From Ruminococcaceae bacterium UBA945 (lineage in GTDB: Bacteria > Bacillota > Clostridia > Oscillospirales > Acutalibacteraceae): a stretch of 14,018 nucleotides of DNA. The DNA lies in the NCBI GenBank assembly GCA_002293315.1, contig DBCZ01000030.1, forward strand, positions 173-14,190. The letters are read 5' to 3'. Positions 1-6,412 of this stretch are shown one piece after another. Numbering within the stretch: position 1 is the stretch's first letter; the number at the start of each line of letters is the position of its first letter. The position numbers and the translations under genes are program-made. The notes under the pieces were generated by a model. It did no database searches. It was not told the DNA's origin and was given only the letters and a program-made list of their open reading frames with translations.

Positions 1-684
1 GTTTGTCACCTTATCAAGGAAATATCTGTCATGCGAGATGATGACGACTGTGCCCTGATATTTCGAGAGGAAATCCTCAAACCACTCAAGCGTCTTCACG
101 TCAAGGTGGTTCGTCGGCTCATCAAGCAATAGAATATCGGGCTGCCTGAGCACCGTAGACGCGAGATTTACTATCGTTTTCTGCCCGCCGGAGAGCACGT
201 TGAATTCTCTGTCGAGGAAATCGTCAAGACGAAAGCCCGTCACGATTCTCCCGAAGCGCTCGTTCACGGAATAGCCGTCCAGAGCTATGAATTTGCTCTG
301 AATCTCCTGATATTCATTCATGAGAACATCAAGCTTTTCCATGTCTTTTTCCGCAGACATGGCCGCTTCAAGCCGCCTCATTTTCTCCTCAAGCTCCATG
401 ACCTCGGAGAAATTCTCCATCAGTACCTCACGGACGGTTTTATCTCTGTCCTGAAGCACCGGGATTTGCTCTAAATAGCCGAGCGTCGCGCCGCGCCGAA
501 TGCTGACGCTGCCCTTGTCGGGGCTTTCTTCATTGCAGAGAATCTTGAAAACCGTCGATTTCCCCGCGCCGTTTCGCCCGACGACACCCACGCGCTCGCC
601 TGTCATAATGCTGAGGCTGATACCGTTCAGCACGGCCTTATAGCCGAAATTTTTATATACGTTGTTAACTCCTATTTCAATCAT
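1..684 (-). CDS. ABC-F family ATPase, N-terminal part (cut by window edge)
   Basis: Soluble twin-ATPase protein of the ABC-F class, which acts on the ribosome (translation factor or protection against ribosome-targeting antibiotics) rather than in transport. Only the first 228 codons are inside the window; the second ATPase domain is missing because of the window edge, not by mutation. Visible in the first domain: Walker A GRNGAGKS (residues 36-43), signature LSGGQKT (164-170), Walker B ILLLDEP followed by TNHLD (184-194), and the switch SHDR (217-220). No membrane segment is present, as expected for ABC-F. The ATG at 684 is chosen because AAGGAG lies 6 bases upstream. The gene has its own promoter and a long leader containing a small ORF and alternative helices, which by analogy with vmlR, lmo0919 and msrA suggests antibiotic-induced attenuation. 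Whether it is a resistance type or a housekeeping type (EttA, YfmR, Uup) cannot be decided without the C-terminal half. Confidence 0.95.
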   Translation of the reverse strand, partial: MIEIGVNNVYKNFGYKAVLNGISLSIMTGERVGVVGRNGAGKSTVFKILCNEESPDKGSVSIRRGATLGYLEQIPVLQDRDKTVREVLMENFSEVMELEEKMRRLEAAMSAEKDMEKLDVLMNEYQEIQSKFIALDGYSVNERFGRIVTGFRLDDFLDREFNVLSGGQKTIVNLASTVLRQPDILLLDEPTNHLDVKTLEWFEDFLSKYQGTVVIISHDRYFLDKVTN

Positions 685-690
685 AGTATG

Positions 691-718
691 CTCCTTAATT
701 TGAATTTTTCTTCAAATT
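691..718 (-). promoter_or_regulatory. Hairpin abutting the ABC-F ribosome binding site
   Basis: On the minus strand a perfect 8-bp inverted repeat (AATTTGAA, 6-base loop, TTCAAATT) spans 697-718 and is immediately followed by the Shine-Dalgarno sequence AAGGAG (691-696). The A/T-only character makes it weak as a terminator, and no U-tract follows. It may set the accessibility of the ribosome binding site; that role is inferred from position only. Confidence 0.5.
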
Positions 719-724
719 GCAAAG

Positions 725-835
725 CCGATGTAAAATAGGACGGCGATTTGTTGCATTGAACTATCGCTCCGTACAGGCGGAATTCCTTCCGCAATCGCCA
801 AGCCTATTAAACAGACCTTGCACGGAGCACATCGG
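725..835 (-). promoter_or_regulatory. Putative ribosome-mediated attenuator upstream of ABC-F gene
   Basis: The RNA between the leader ORF and the ABC-F gene contains four possible helices. Helix 1: GCTCCGTGCA (819-828, inside the leader ORF) with TGTACGGAGC (766-775), 10 bp with one G-U. Hairpin: GCGGAA-GGAA-TTCCGC (777-792) with a GNRA-type loop. Helix 2: AATAGG plus GGCGATT (793-808) with AATCGCC plus CCTATT (734-748), 13 bp in two blocks. Outer helix: CCGATGT (829-835, in the leader ORF) with ACATCGG (725-731). Helices 1 and 2 cross, so they exclude each other unless they form a pseudoknot. A ribosome stalled on the leader ORF would cover the 5' arms of helix 1 and the outer helix and favour helix 2. 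No convincing U-tract follows any stem, so control of translation or of mRNA folding is as likely as termination. The pairings are seen; the mechanism is inference. Confidence 0.6.
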
Positions 836-878
836 AGCCAATCCTGAAATAGGTGGCACACACTATCTTCAGAACCAT
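807..878 (-). CDS. 23-residue leader peptide of the ABC-F gene
   Basis: A short ORF on the ABC-F leader RNA starts with ATG at 878 and stops with TAA at 807-809. It encodes 23 residues beginning MVLKIVCATYF and ending RARSV. It has a near-ideal Shine-Dalgarno sequence, GAGGTGA (884-890), 5 bases before the ATG, stronger than several real genes nearby. It lies about 35 bases downstream of the predicted transcription start and about 120 bases upstream of the ABC-F gene. Its 3' half contains the 5' arms of two long-range helices, as expected for a leader whose translation controls folding. I do not recognise the peptide sequence. Leader ORFs of this kind precede many antibiotic-resistance ABC-F and rRNA methylase genes. 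A chance ORF is possible, but the combined promoter, ribosome site and pairings argue against it. Confidence 0.65.
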   Translation of the reverse strand: MVLKIVCATYFRIGSDVLRARSV

Positions 879-919
879 TTCTATCACCTCTTTCTCCGGG
901 AGTTTCTGAGACGAAATTT

Positions 920-948
920 ATTCTAGCATATATGCGGGGATTTGTAAA
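920..948 (-). promoter_or_regulatory. Sigma-A promoter for the ABC-F leader transcript
   Basis: Minus-strand -35 TTTACA (943-948), 17-base spacer, and -10 TAGAAT (920-925) preceded by TGC, giving an extended -10. Transcription would start near 913, leaving an untranslated leader of about 230 bases before the ABC-F ATG at 684. Confidence 0.75.
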
Positions 949-972
949 ATCGGCGGAGTGTTTGCAAAGCGA

Positions 973-995
973 AAAGCCCGGGTCACCCGGGCTTT
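973..995 (-). terminator. Intrinsic terminator after the SLH protein gene
   Basis: Perfect 10-bp stem AAAGCCCGGG / CCCGGGCTTT with a 3-base loop; on the minus strand it runs into TTTT. It lies about 60 bases past the SLH gene stop and just upstream of the ABC-F promoter, insulating the two. Confidence 0.9.
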
Positions 996-1052
996 CCTGT
1001 ACTCTACTTAATTATCCTATTATCTCCGTCCCCTCGGGGAAGCGGAAGCTTG

Positions 1053-2063
1053 CTAATTCCACATACTCCTTCTGCTCATCATTGCTGCGGCCTCTGCTCT
1101 CGTGACCGGGCTTTGAGGATTGAGGCGCATGTCAGGTGTTCCGTAGATAACGCCTTCTCCCACTGCCCATTTAACAGCCTCCAAAGCGTAACTGCTGACT
1201 TTGCCTGCATCAGTGAATTTTGATATGTCTCCACCGGTAGGTGTTCTGCCTCTATATCCGTGCAAATATCTATAAAGTATAGTGGCAAATTGTTCACGGG
1301 TTACAGTTTGTGTGGGTCTGAAGCTGCCATCAGCATATCCGTTTACTATATCATTTTCTGCCGCCCAATTTATTGCGTTGCAGACTTCTTCATCAGACGG
1401 CATATCCGTAAACATATCGCCGACCGGTGCTGTCGGAGAACGGTCTCGATTTATCTCATACCTCCACAGAGCGAGAACTACTGCCGCTCTGTCCATTGGT
1501 TTATTCGGTGAGAAGACAGTTTCTGAAATTCCGTCTATCAAATCTCTCTGGTACACAAATTCAACGCCCGCTTCCTGCCATGCGCGTGTTAAATCTGTAT
1601 ATGCTGAAGTAAAAGGTGACTCTTTGGAAATCAGCCAGTCATTATTAAACGCACCAATATCCCCGATATACACCGTTCCTCCATCTACATTTGGTAGGTA
1701 AAGAGCACCATTTTCTTGCTCGTTCTCAACTACAAGAACATCTTTAATTCCATTTTTATGTGTTATCGTAAAAGTAATATATCCACCGTGGCCGTCAACA
1801 ATATTGGGTTTAGCTTCATCAGAGGCATATTTCCCGGTTATATAGTAGTCAAACAAATTGAGTTTATCAATGATTTGGCCGACTTTAATCGGATTCTCCT
1901 CGGGTGTAAATGTTTTAGTCAATGTTCCGCCTATATCACTGTACGCTTCGATTTCTGCAATGTCATTCGCATTATAGTTGAACAAATTCCCGGCCGAGGC
2001 AGGCGTAATACAGATAGACGCTACGAATAGAACCAATAACAATGAACTGATAAACTTTTTCAT
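1053..2063 (-). CDS. Secreted protein with three C-terminal SLH domains
   Basis: 336-residue exported protein likely held non-covalently on the cell wall by S-layer homology (SLH) domains, which bind pyruvylated secondary wall polymers. Residues 1-24 form a signal peptide (MKK, hydrophobic core, PASA cleavage site). Residues about 25-155 are a globular part I do not recognise, rich in Gly, Tyr and Asp. Three SLH repeats follow: about 160-205 (degenerate, AWQEAGVEFV to ALWRYE), 217-266 (FTDMP, NGYADGSFRPTQTVTREQFA) and 282-331 (FTDAG, VSSYALEAVKWA, NPQSPVTRAEAA). The ATG at 2063 is chosen because TAAGGAGGAAATT precedes it and a signal peptide follows; an in-frame ATG at 2207 would add 48 residues and bury the signal peptide, and the promoter lies between the two. 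The gene is monocistronic, with its own promoter and terminator. The promoter has a G8 tract that could vary in length. Ligand or enzymatic role of the middle part is unknown. Confidence 0.92.
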   Translation of the reverse strand: MKKFISSLLLVLFVASICITPASAGNLFNYNANDIAEIEAYSDIGGTLTKTFTPEENPIKVGQIIDKLNLFDYYITGKYASDEAKPNIVDGHGGYITFTITHKNGIKDVLVVENEQENGALYLPNVDGGTVYIGDIGAFNNDWLISKESPFTSAYTDLTRAWQEAGVEFVYQRDLIDGISETVFSPNKPMDRAAVVLALWRYEINRDRSPTAPVGDMFTDMPSDEEVCNAINWAAENDIVNGYADGSFRPTQTVTREQFATILYRYLHGYRGRTPTGGDISKFTDAGKVSSYALEAVKWAVGEGVIYGTPDMRLNPQSPVTRAEAAAMMSRRSMWN

Positions 2064-2125
2064 AATTTCCTCCTTAATAAACTCTGATGGTGTATGTATT
2101 TCTGATTTCACATCTCTGTGACTAC

Positions 2126-2153
2126 AGTATACCCCCCCCACATGAAATGTCAA
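2126..2153 (-). promoter_or_regulatory. Promoter of the SLH gene with G8 tract in the spacer
   Basis: Minus-strand -35 TTGACA (2148-2153, full consensus) and -10 TATACT (2126-2131), separated by 16 bases. Eight of these are consecutive G next to the -10 (C2132-C2139 on the plus strand). Spacing of 17 is optimal, so gain or loss of one G would alter promoter strength. Transcription would start near 2119, about 55 bases before the ATG. Confidence 0.8.
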
Positions 2154-2178
2154 GACTATTTGTGAAAAATGCAAGCGA

Positions 2179-2201
2179 AAAGGACGGGAAGCCCGCCCTT
2201 T
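2179..2201 (-). terminator. Intrinsic terminator after the MATE gene
   Basis: On the minus strand, AAAGG-G-CGGG, 3-base loop CTT, CCCG-T-CCTTT forms a 10-bp stem with one G-U pair and continues into TTTT. The G-U pair would be an A-C mismatch on the plus strand, so it works only in the direction of the MATE gene. Confidence 0.85.
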
Positions 2202-2221
2202 GCACAAAATAAATATTATTG

Positions 2222-3580
2222 CTAGCTTATTTTCTTAATCCATTTGCCCTTTACCAGCCTGTGCACGCACCACGCGGCCTTGAGGACGTGGTCAATGCGC
2301 AGGAAGATGTACACCCAAAACGGCGGCATGCCCCAGACCAGCCCCGCGAGCGCGCCGAGCGGCACCGAAGCCACCCACAGGAACAGCACGTCAGCCAGCA
2401 TCAGGAAGGTGGTGTCTCCCCCGCCGCGCAAAACGCCTTTCGTGAGGATTGAACCCACCGCCTGAAATACCACGATGATGGCGAGGGCAATCATCAATTC
2501 TTCGGCGATAATTTTTGTCTCATCCAGGATATTATAAAAGTTAATTACGAACGGACTAATTACAATTATAATCAACCCTGCAATCAAACCGACTGCTGTT
2601 CCGAGCAAGGCGAAGGTTATGCCCTGTTTTCGTGCTTTTTCGACATCGCCGGCACCAATCGTTTGACCTGTAATGATACTGCTGGAATTTGAAAGACCTT
2701 GAATGAGAACCGTGCTGAGCTGCATGACGACGGCGGTAATCGCAAACGCTGACGTGAAGAGAGCACCCATTCTGCCATTTATCATACCCACGAAATTGTT
2801 GCCCAGCGCCAGCAGCAAATCACTTATGAACACTGGGATTCCAATTTTGAAATAAAATGCGCGTATTTCCTTGCTGCCGAGGAAAATATCCTTTATCTTG
2901 AACGCGATTTTCTTCTCAACGAAGAAGAAATATCCGCAGATAAAGCATAGGTCGAAAACGCGCGAAATCAGCGTGCCAAGCGCAGCGCCGCCGATTTCCA
3001 TTCTGGGCGCGCCGAGGTTTCCGAAGATGAAAACCCAATTGAAAAACACGTTGACAAAGAATGAAAAAATCGAGCATACAAGCGGCAGGCGCACATTGCT
3101 GACGCTGCGCAGAATAATCGTGCAGGTGAGCGAAAGCCCCAGCGGCAGATAGGCATAGCCCATGAATTGGAAATACCGCACGCCCGCCTCAATTACGGCG
3201 GCATCATCGGTGTATATCCGCATCAGTGTATCCGGCATGAAAATCGTTAAGAGCATGAATGCAAGTCCTATCACAGCCGTGATTTTGAGCATAAGACTCA
3301 CTGTTTTCTTAAGCGATGCCATATCCCCCATGCCGTAGTAGCGCGCCGTGAGGACGTTAGCACCCATGCCTATGCCCATGCAGCAGATGTGGTAAATCAT
3401 GATGAACTGGTTCGCGAGCGACGACGCCGAAAGCTGAATCTCACCCATTGAGCCGAGCATAATGGTGTCCATCATGTTCACGCCTATATTTATCATGCTT
3501 TGCAGCGCAATGGGTATCGTGATGAGCGCCACGCGCTTGTAAAAAGCCTTGTCTCCTATGTATTCCTTGATATTTGCCAT
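2222..3580 (-). CDS. MATE-family efflux transporter
   Basis: 452-residue inner-membrane protein of the MATE (multidrug and toxic compound extrusion) family, which exports drugs or metabolites in exchange for Na+ or H+. The family length is about 440-460, so it is complete. About twelve hydrophobic segments are visible. Family hallmarks include the N-terminal helix ALITIPIALQSMINIGVNMM with DTIMLG, the GMGANVLTARYYG loop, the second-half counterpart SSIITGQTIGAGD, and LTKGVLRGGGDT near the end. The ATG at 3580 has GGGGAGG 3 bases upstream; an in-frame ATG at 3598 has no ribosome site. The gene is flanked by terminators on both sides and I found no clear promoter, so it may depend on read-through from the GH3 gene or on a weak promoter in the 98-base gap. 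Substrate cannot be predicted. An ABC-F gene lies two genes away, but the pairing with drug resistance is speculative. Confidence 0.95.
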   Translation of the reverse strand: MANIKEYIGDKAFYKRVALITIPIALQSMINIGVNMMDTIMLGSMGEIQLSASSLANQFIMIYHICCMGIGMGANVLTARYYGMGDMASLKKTVSLMLKITAVIGLAFMLLTIFMPDTLMRIYTDDAAVIEAGVRYFQFMGYAYLPLGLSLTCTIILRSVSNVRLPLVCSIFSFFVNVFFNWVFIFGNLGAPRMEIGGAALGTLISRVFDLCFICGYFFFVEKKIAFKIKDIFLGSKEIRAFYFKIGIPVFISDLLLALGNNFVGMINGRMGALFTSAFAITAVVMQLSTVLIQGLSNSSSIITGQTIGAGDVEKARKQGITFALLGTAVGLIAGLIIIVISPFVINFYNILDETKIIAEELMIALAIIVVFQAVGSILTKGVLRGGGDTTFLMLADVLFLWVASVPLGALAGLVWGMPPFWVYIFLRIDHVLKAAWCVHRLVKGKWIKKIS

Positions 3581-3630
3581 GTTCCTCCCCCGTTTCAAGA
3601 CCTGTGCGGCCTTGATGAAATAAAATCATA

Positions 3631-3656
3631 CAGGTGGGGATTTGCGCCCCCACCTG
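3631..3656 (-). terminator. Hairpin terminator after the GH3 gene
   Basis: 9-bp stem CAGGTGGGG / CCCCACCTG with an 8-base loop, 24 bases past the GH3 stop. On the minus strand it is followed by TATGATTTTATTT, an interrupted T-tract, so termination may be partial and some transcripts may continue into the MATE gene. Confidence 0.7.
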
Positions 3657-3679
3657 CTTGTAACTTATTATGCTGATAA

Positions 3680-5371
3680 TCAGAGCTTCAAATCGTATCT
3701 GTCGCCGCAGAACGGGTCTACAGGGTTCACACCCTTGAACTCGCTTCTGCCCATTATTTTCTCCATGATCGCGTCTGTGGCGTAATCGCTCGTGGAATAC
3801 GCGTTGACGAAGGTCTTTATCATCGGCGCGTCAATGAGGACATACGGGTTCGCGACGCTTATCATCATCGTCGGCACCTCTCGCGTATACCACGGCCTGC
3901 CGTTTGAGCCGTGCATCGGCGTCCATGAAATGCGCGCGGTGGTTTGGTTGCTGTAGGTTTCAACATCCGCAACGACGACGGCCAAATCATACTTCTTTTT
4001 GAAGACCTCTACGCCGTCCTTCACCATCTTTTTCTCCTCCTCGGGATCAAAGACTGTGACGTTGAAGCCCTCTTTTCTGAAAAGCTCCGGCATTCTCACC
4101 TTGATTTTCTCCAAATCAGCGCCCGCGCCGAAAACGGACATGAACACATTCTTATGCTTTTCGGGTGAAAGCGGGAGCAGGTTCTGTGTGTCTTTAACAA
4201 GCGTGACGGCCTTGTCTGCGCACTCCTTTGCCCATGCGTCGAACTGTGCGTTGTTGAGCTCTTTGAGCGCGTCCGGCTGAGGCACAAGCGTGCCGTCCTT
4301 CTGAGCAGTATGAAGCCCTAAAGCCGCCTTGGCTGCAAGGATTCTCGTGAGCGCTTCTGTCATTCTCTCCTCGGTGATGACGCCGTTTTTATACCCTTCC
4401 ATCATATACGCATAATCTTCGTCTATGTCTTTATTGAACAGGAACATATCACAGCCCGCGGCGATTGAATACGGCACAGCGTCTTTCCTTACCATGGCCG
4501 TCGTGAAGCCCATCATCTCGCTGGCGTCTGTGACTATCATGCCGTTGAAGCCGAGCCTTTCGCGCAGCAGACCGCCCAGAAGCTCCGGCGAAAGCGTGGC
4601 GGGGATAACCTCCTCGTCATTGAAGCCGGGGTTCAGCTTCTTCTGATACGCGGGCTGGGCAATGTGCCCGACCATTACGGTCAGCGCACCGTCGTCAATC
4701 AGCTCTTTATAGATTCTTCCGTATGTGGAATCCCACTCTTCGCAGGAAAAATCGTTGATGCTGGTGACAAGGTGCTGGTCGCGCTCGTCTCTGCCGTCGC
4801 CCGGGAAATGCTTGATTGAAACGGCTATTCCCTCTTCATGTGCGCCCTTGAGATAGCCCTTGCCGCAGCCGAGAACCTTATCCGGGTCGCTGCCGAATGT
4901 GCGGACATTCGTGATGGGGTTGCGGTAGTTGTAGTCAATGTCTATTATCGGCGCGAAAGCCCAGTTGCAGCCCACAGATTTGGCCTCTCTTCCGCAGATT
5001 ACGCCGAGACGATAAGCCTGCTCGAAGTCATTGGCGGCAGCCACCTGCATTTGCTTGCCGAAAAATGTGCCGTCAGTGGTCGTCCCGTTTCCGCCGGCCT
5101 CTAGATTCGCCGCGATAAGCATTGGGATTTTTGATTCGCTCTGAACATAGCGGTTCATCTCCAGCAGCTCCGCGCCCGGAGACGGCCTGAACATGATGCC
5201 CGCCACCTTTTTGTCAAGCATTTCGCGCTTCACGACGTCTTTGTTGAGGTCGCCGTGCGGGCAGAAAAGCTGCCCTACCTTCTCTTCGGGCGTCATGTCC
5301 GCGATGGTGGAATTTACCCACGCGATGCCTTCGTCGTTCAAAAAGAACGGGTTTGCCTTCAAATCGATCAT
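3680..5371 (-). CDS. Glycoside hydrolase family 3, beta-N-acetylhexosaminidase-like
   Basis: 563-residue GH3 enzyme, cytoplasmic (no signal peptide). The N-terminal TIM-barrel carries EEKVGQLF (about 29-36), FAPIIDIDYN (139-148), KHFPGDG (187-193) with D198-Q-H200 shortly after, and GMIVTDASEMMGF, whose D282 is the expected nucleophile. A D-x-H pair after KHFPG is typical of the NagZ/N-acetylglucosaminidase branch, where His serves as acid/base; glucosidase-type GH3 lacks it. The usual KHFPGHG is KHFPGDG here. Residues about 383-563 form a C-terminal alpha/beta domain (AVTLVKD, NLLPLSPEK) as in two-domain GH3 enzymes. Likely roles are muropeptide recycling or cleavage of GlcNAc oligosaccharides. 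The ATG at 5371 is chosen over the in-frame TTG at 5377 because ACTCCTT (reverse AAGGAGT) sits 8 bases upstream of the ATG but only 2 from the TTG. It has its own promoter just after the channel gene. Confidence 0.93.
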   Translation of the reverse strand: MIDLKANPFFLNDEGIAWVNSTIADMTPEEKVGQLFCPHGDLNKDVVKREMLDKKVAGIMFRPSPGAELLEMNRYVQSESKIPMLIAANLEAGGNGTTTDGTFFGKQMQVAAANDFEQAYRLGVICGREAKSVGCNWAFAPIIDIDYNYRNPITNVRTFGSDPDKVLGCGKGYLKGAHEEGIAVSIKHFPGDGRDERDQHLVTSINDFSCEEWDSTYGRIYKELIDDGALTVMVGHIAQPAYQKKLNPGFNDEEVIPATLSPELLGGLLRERLGFNGMIVTDASEMMGFTTAMVRKDAVPYSIAAGCDMFLFNKDIDEDYAYMMEGYKNGVITEERMTEALTRILAAKAALGLHTAQKDGTLVPQPDALKELNNAQFDAWAKECADKAVTLVKDTQNLLPLSPEKHKNVFMSVFGAGADLEKIKVRMPELFRKEGFNVTVFDPEEEKKMVKDGVEVFKKKYDLAVVVADVETYSNQTTARISWTPMHGSNGRPWYTREVPTMMISVANPYVLIDAPMIKTFVNAYSTSDYATDAIMEKIMGRSEFKGVNPVDPFCGDRYDLKL

Positions 5372-5412
5372 AAACAATACTCCTTCTTTGCCAACAGGCT
5401 TAATTTACAGCT

Positions 5413-5441
5413 ATTTTACAGGATTTCCCGAACATTTTCAA
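5413..5441 (-). promoter_or_regulatory. Promoter of the GH3 gene
   Basis: Minus-strand -35 TTGAAA (5436-5441), 17-base spacer, -10 TAAAAT (5413-5418). It lies in the 78-base gap beginning 9 bases past the channel stop codon, and no terminator separates the two genes, so read-through from the channel gene is also possible. Confidence 0.75.
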
Positions 5442-5449
5442 GGCGCAAT

Positions 5450-6319
5450 CTACTTCAGCTTATTCAGCAAATCAGCCTTTACGCTCTCAAATTCTTCATC
5501 TGTGAGGGCATTTTCCTTTTTCAGTTCAAATAGGATTCTGAGCTGCTCCGGCACAGATTCCTTCGTTTTGCTGAAAACGCCCTCGTCTCTCTCCGTCTGC
5601 TCAACGAAGCCCGCGCTGAGGATTCCGGCAGGAACAGCGATGAAGCCCACGTCAAGCAAGGCGATAACCGCGCCGCAGACCTTGCCCGCAATGGTAACGG
5701 GGTAAATATCCCCGTAACCGACGGTAGTGATGGTCACAACAGACCACCATATGCCCGAAAAGGCATTTGAGAAGACCTCCGGCTGAGCGGTGTGTTCAAA
5801 GCCGTACATGAGGACAGACGAGATGAAGAGAAGAATCAAAATTGAAATAAGTGAAGAAATCAGCTGGCGTGATTTCAGCTTCAGCACCTTGACTATCGTG
5901 GCAAACGCGTAGGAATATCGGTTGAGCTTGAAGATTCTGACAAGGCGGACGGTTCTGAGAACTCGCAGATTCACATGCGCCACCACGGGTATGAACAGCG
6001 GCAAAATGGCGATTAAATCTACGATAGCCGACGGCGAAAGAAGATATTTAAGCCTCGGGCGGCGTGCTTCGGGATAGAGCAAATCAGCCGTCCAGATACG
6101 CAAAAGATATTCTACGGTAAAAATCACAGCTGTGAAATAGTCTATGATAATGAATAAATCGCCGTACCGTGCCGATAAATCGGAAAACGTATCCGCGGTG
6201 ACGATTACCACATTGAGCATAATCAGCGCAATGATGAAGGCCCCGAAGATTTTTGCCGGCAGAAAACCGTTCGCAGGCATGGAAATTGTTTTGAAAACAA
6301 CGAGCTTCAGCTTTTTCAT
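5450..6319 (-). CDS. Voltage-gated K+ channel with SHOCT-like tail
   Basis: 289-residue six-helix potassium channel subunit (Kv-like; works as a tetramer in the cell membrane). S1 about 24-42, S2 57-78, S3 97-113. S4 119-134 carries basic residues at every third position (R119, R122, R125, R128, K131, R134), a complete voltage sensor. S5 is about 151-173, the pore helix 185-197, the selectivity filter TTVGYGD 198-204, and S6 210-236. The tail 259-289 (ILFELKKENALTDEEFESVK, then LL) matches the SHOCT short oligomerisation motif often found at protein termini. The ATG at 6319 has AGGAG 6 bases upstream; a second AGGAG lies 9 bases further up. It has its own extended -10 promoter. Probable role: membrane-potential or K+ homeostasis. 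Family assignment is secure; gating properties are inferred from S4. Confidence 0.95.
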   Translation of the reverse strand: MKKLKLVVFKTISMPANGFLPAKIFGAFIIALIMLNVVIVTADTFSDLSARYGDLFIIIDYFTAVIFTVEYLLRIWTADLLYPEARRPRLKYLLSPSAIVDLIAILPLFIPVVAHVNLRVLRTVRLVRIFKLNRYSYAFATIVKVLKLKSRQLISSLISILILLFISSVLMYGFEHTAQPEVFSNAFSGIWWSVVTITTVGYGDIYPVTIAGKVCGAVIALLDVGFIAVPAGILSAGFVEQTERDEGVFSKTKESVPEQLRILFELKKENALTDEEFESVKADLLNKLK

Positions 6320-6358
6320 GTTTCACTCCTATTGCTCCTATCCGCAAATATTAGCAAT

Positions 6359-6387
6359 ATTATAGCAGAAAATGCCGCGGATTTCAC
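6359..6387 (-). promoter_or_regulatory. Extended -10 promoter of the K+ channel gene
   Basis: Minus-strand -10 TATAAT (6359-6364, full consensus) preceded by TGC, with a weak -35 GTGAAA (6382-6387) at 17 bases. The -35 lies in the loop of the terminator of the upstream gene. Transcription would start near 6352, giving a leader of about 33 bases. Confidence 0.75.
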
Positions 6388-6396
6388 CCGCGGCAT
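6372..6396 (-). terminator. Intrinsic terminator after the metallo-hydrolase gene
   Basis: 9-bp stem ATGCCGCGG / CCGCGGCAT with a 7-base loop; on the minus strand the 3' arm runs into TTTT. It lies 16 bases past the stop codon at 6413 and overlaps the channel promoter. Confidence 0.85.
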
Positions 6397-6412
6397 AAAT
6401 TTCGTGCTGAGA

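Noticed and set aside
717..926. Plus-strand 69-codon frame in the ABC-F leader region
   Set aside because: No ribosome site and no family features; it opposes the promoter and leader RNA of the ABC-F gene.
2064..2207. Upstream ATG extending the SLH protein by 48 residues
   Set aside because: It would bury the signal peptide, lacks a ribosome site and starts upstream of the promoter; the ATG at 2063 has a strong site.
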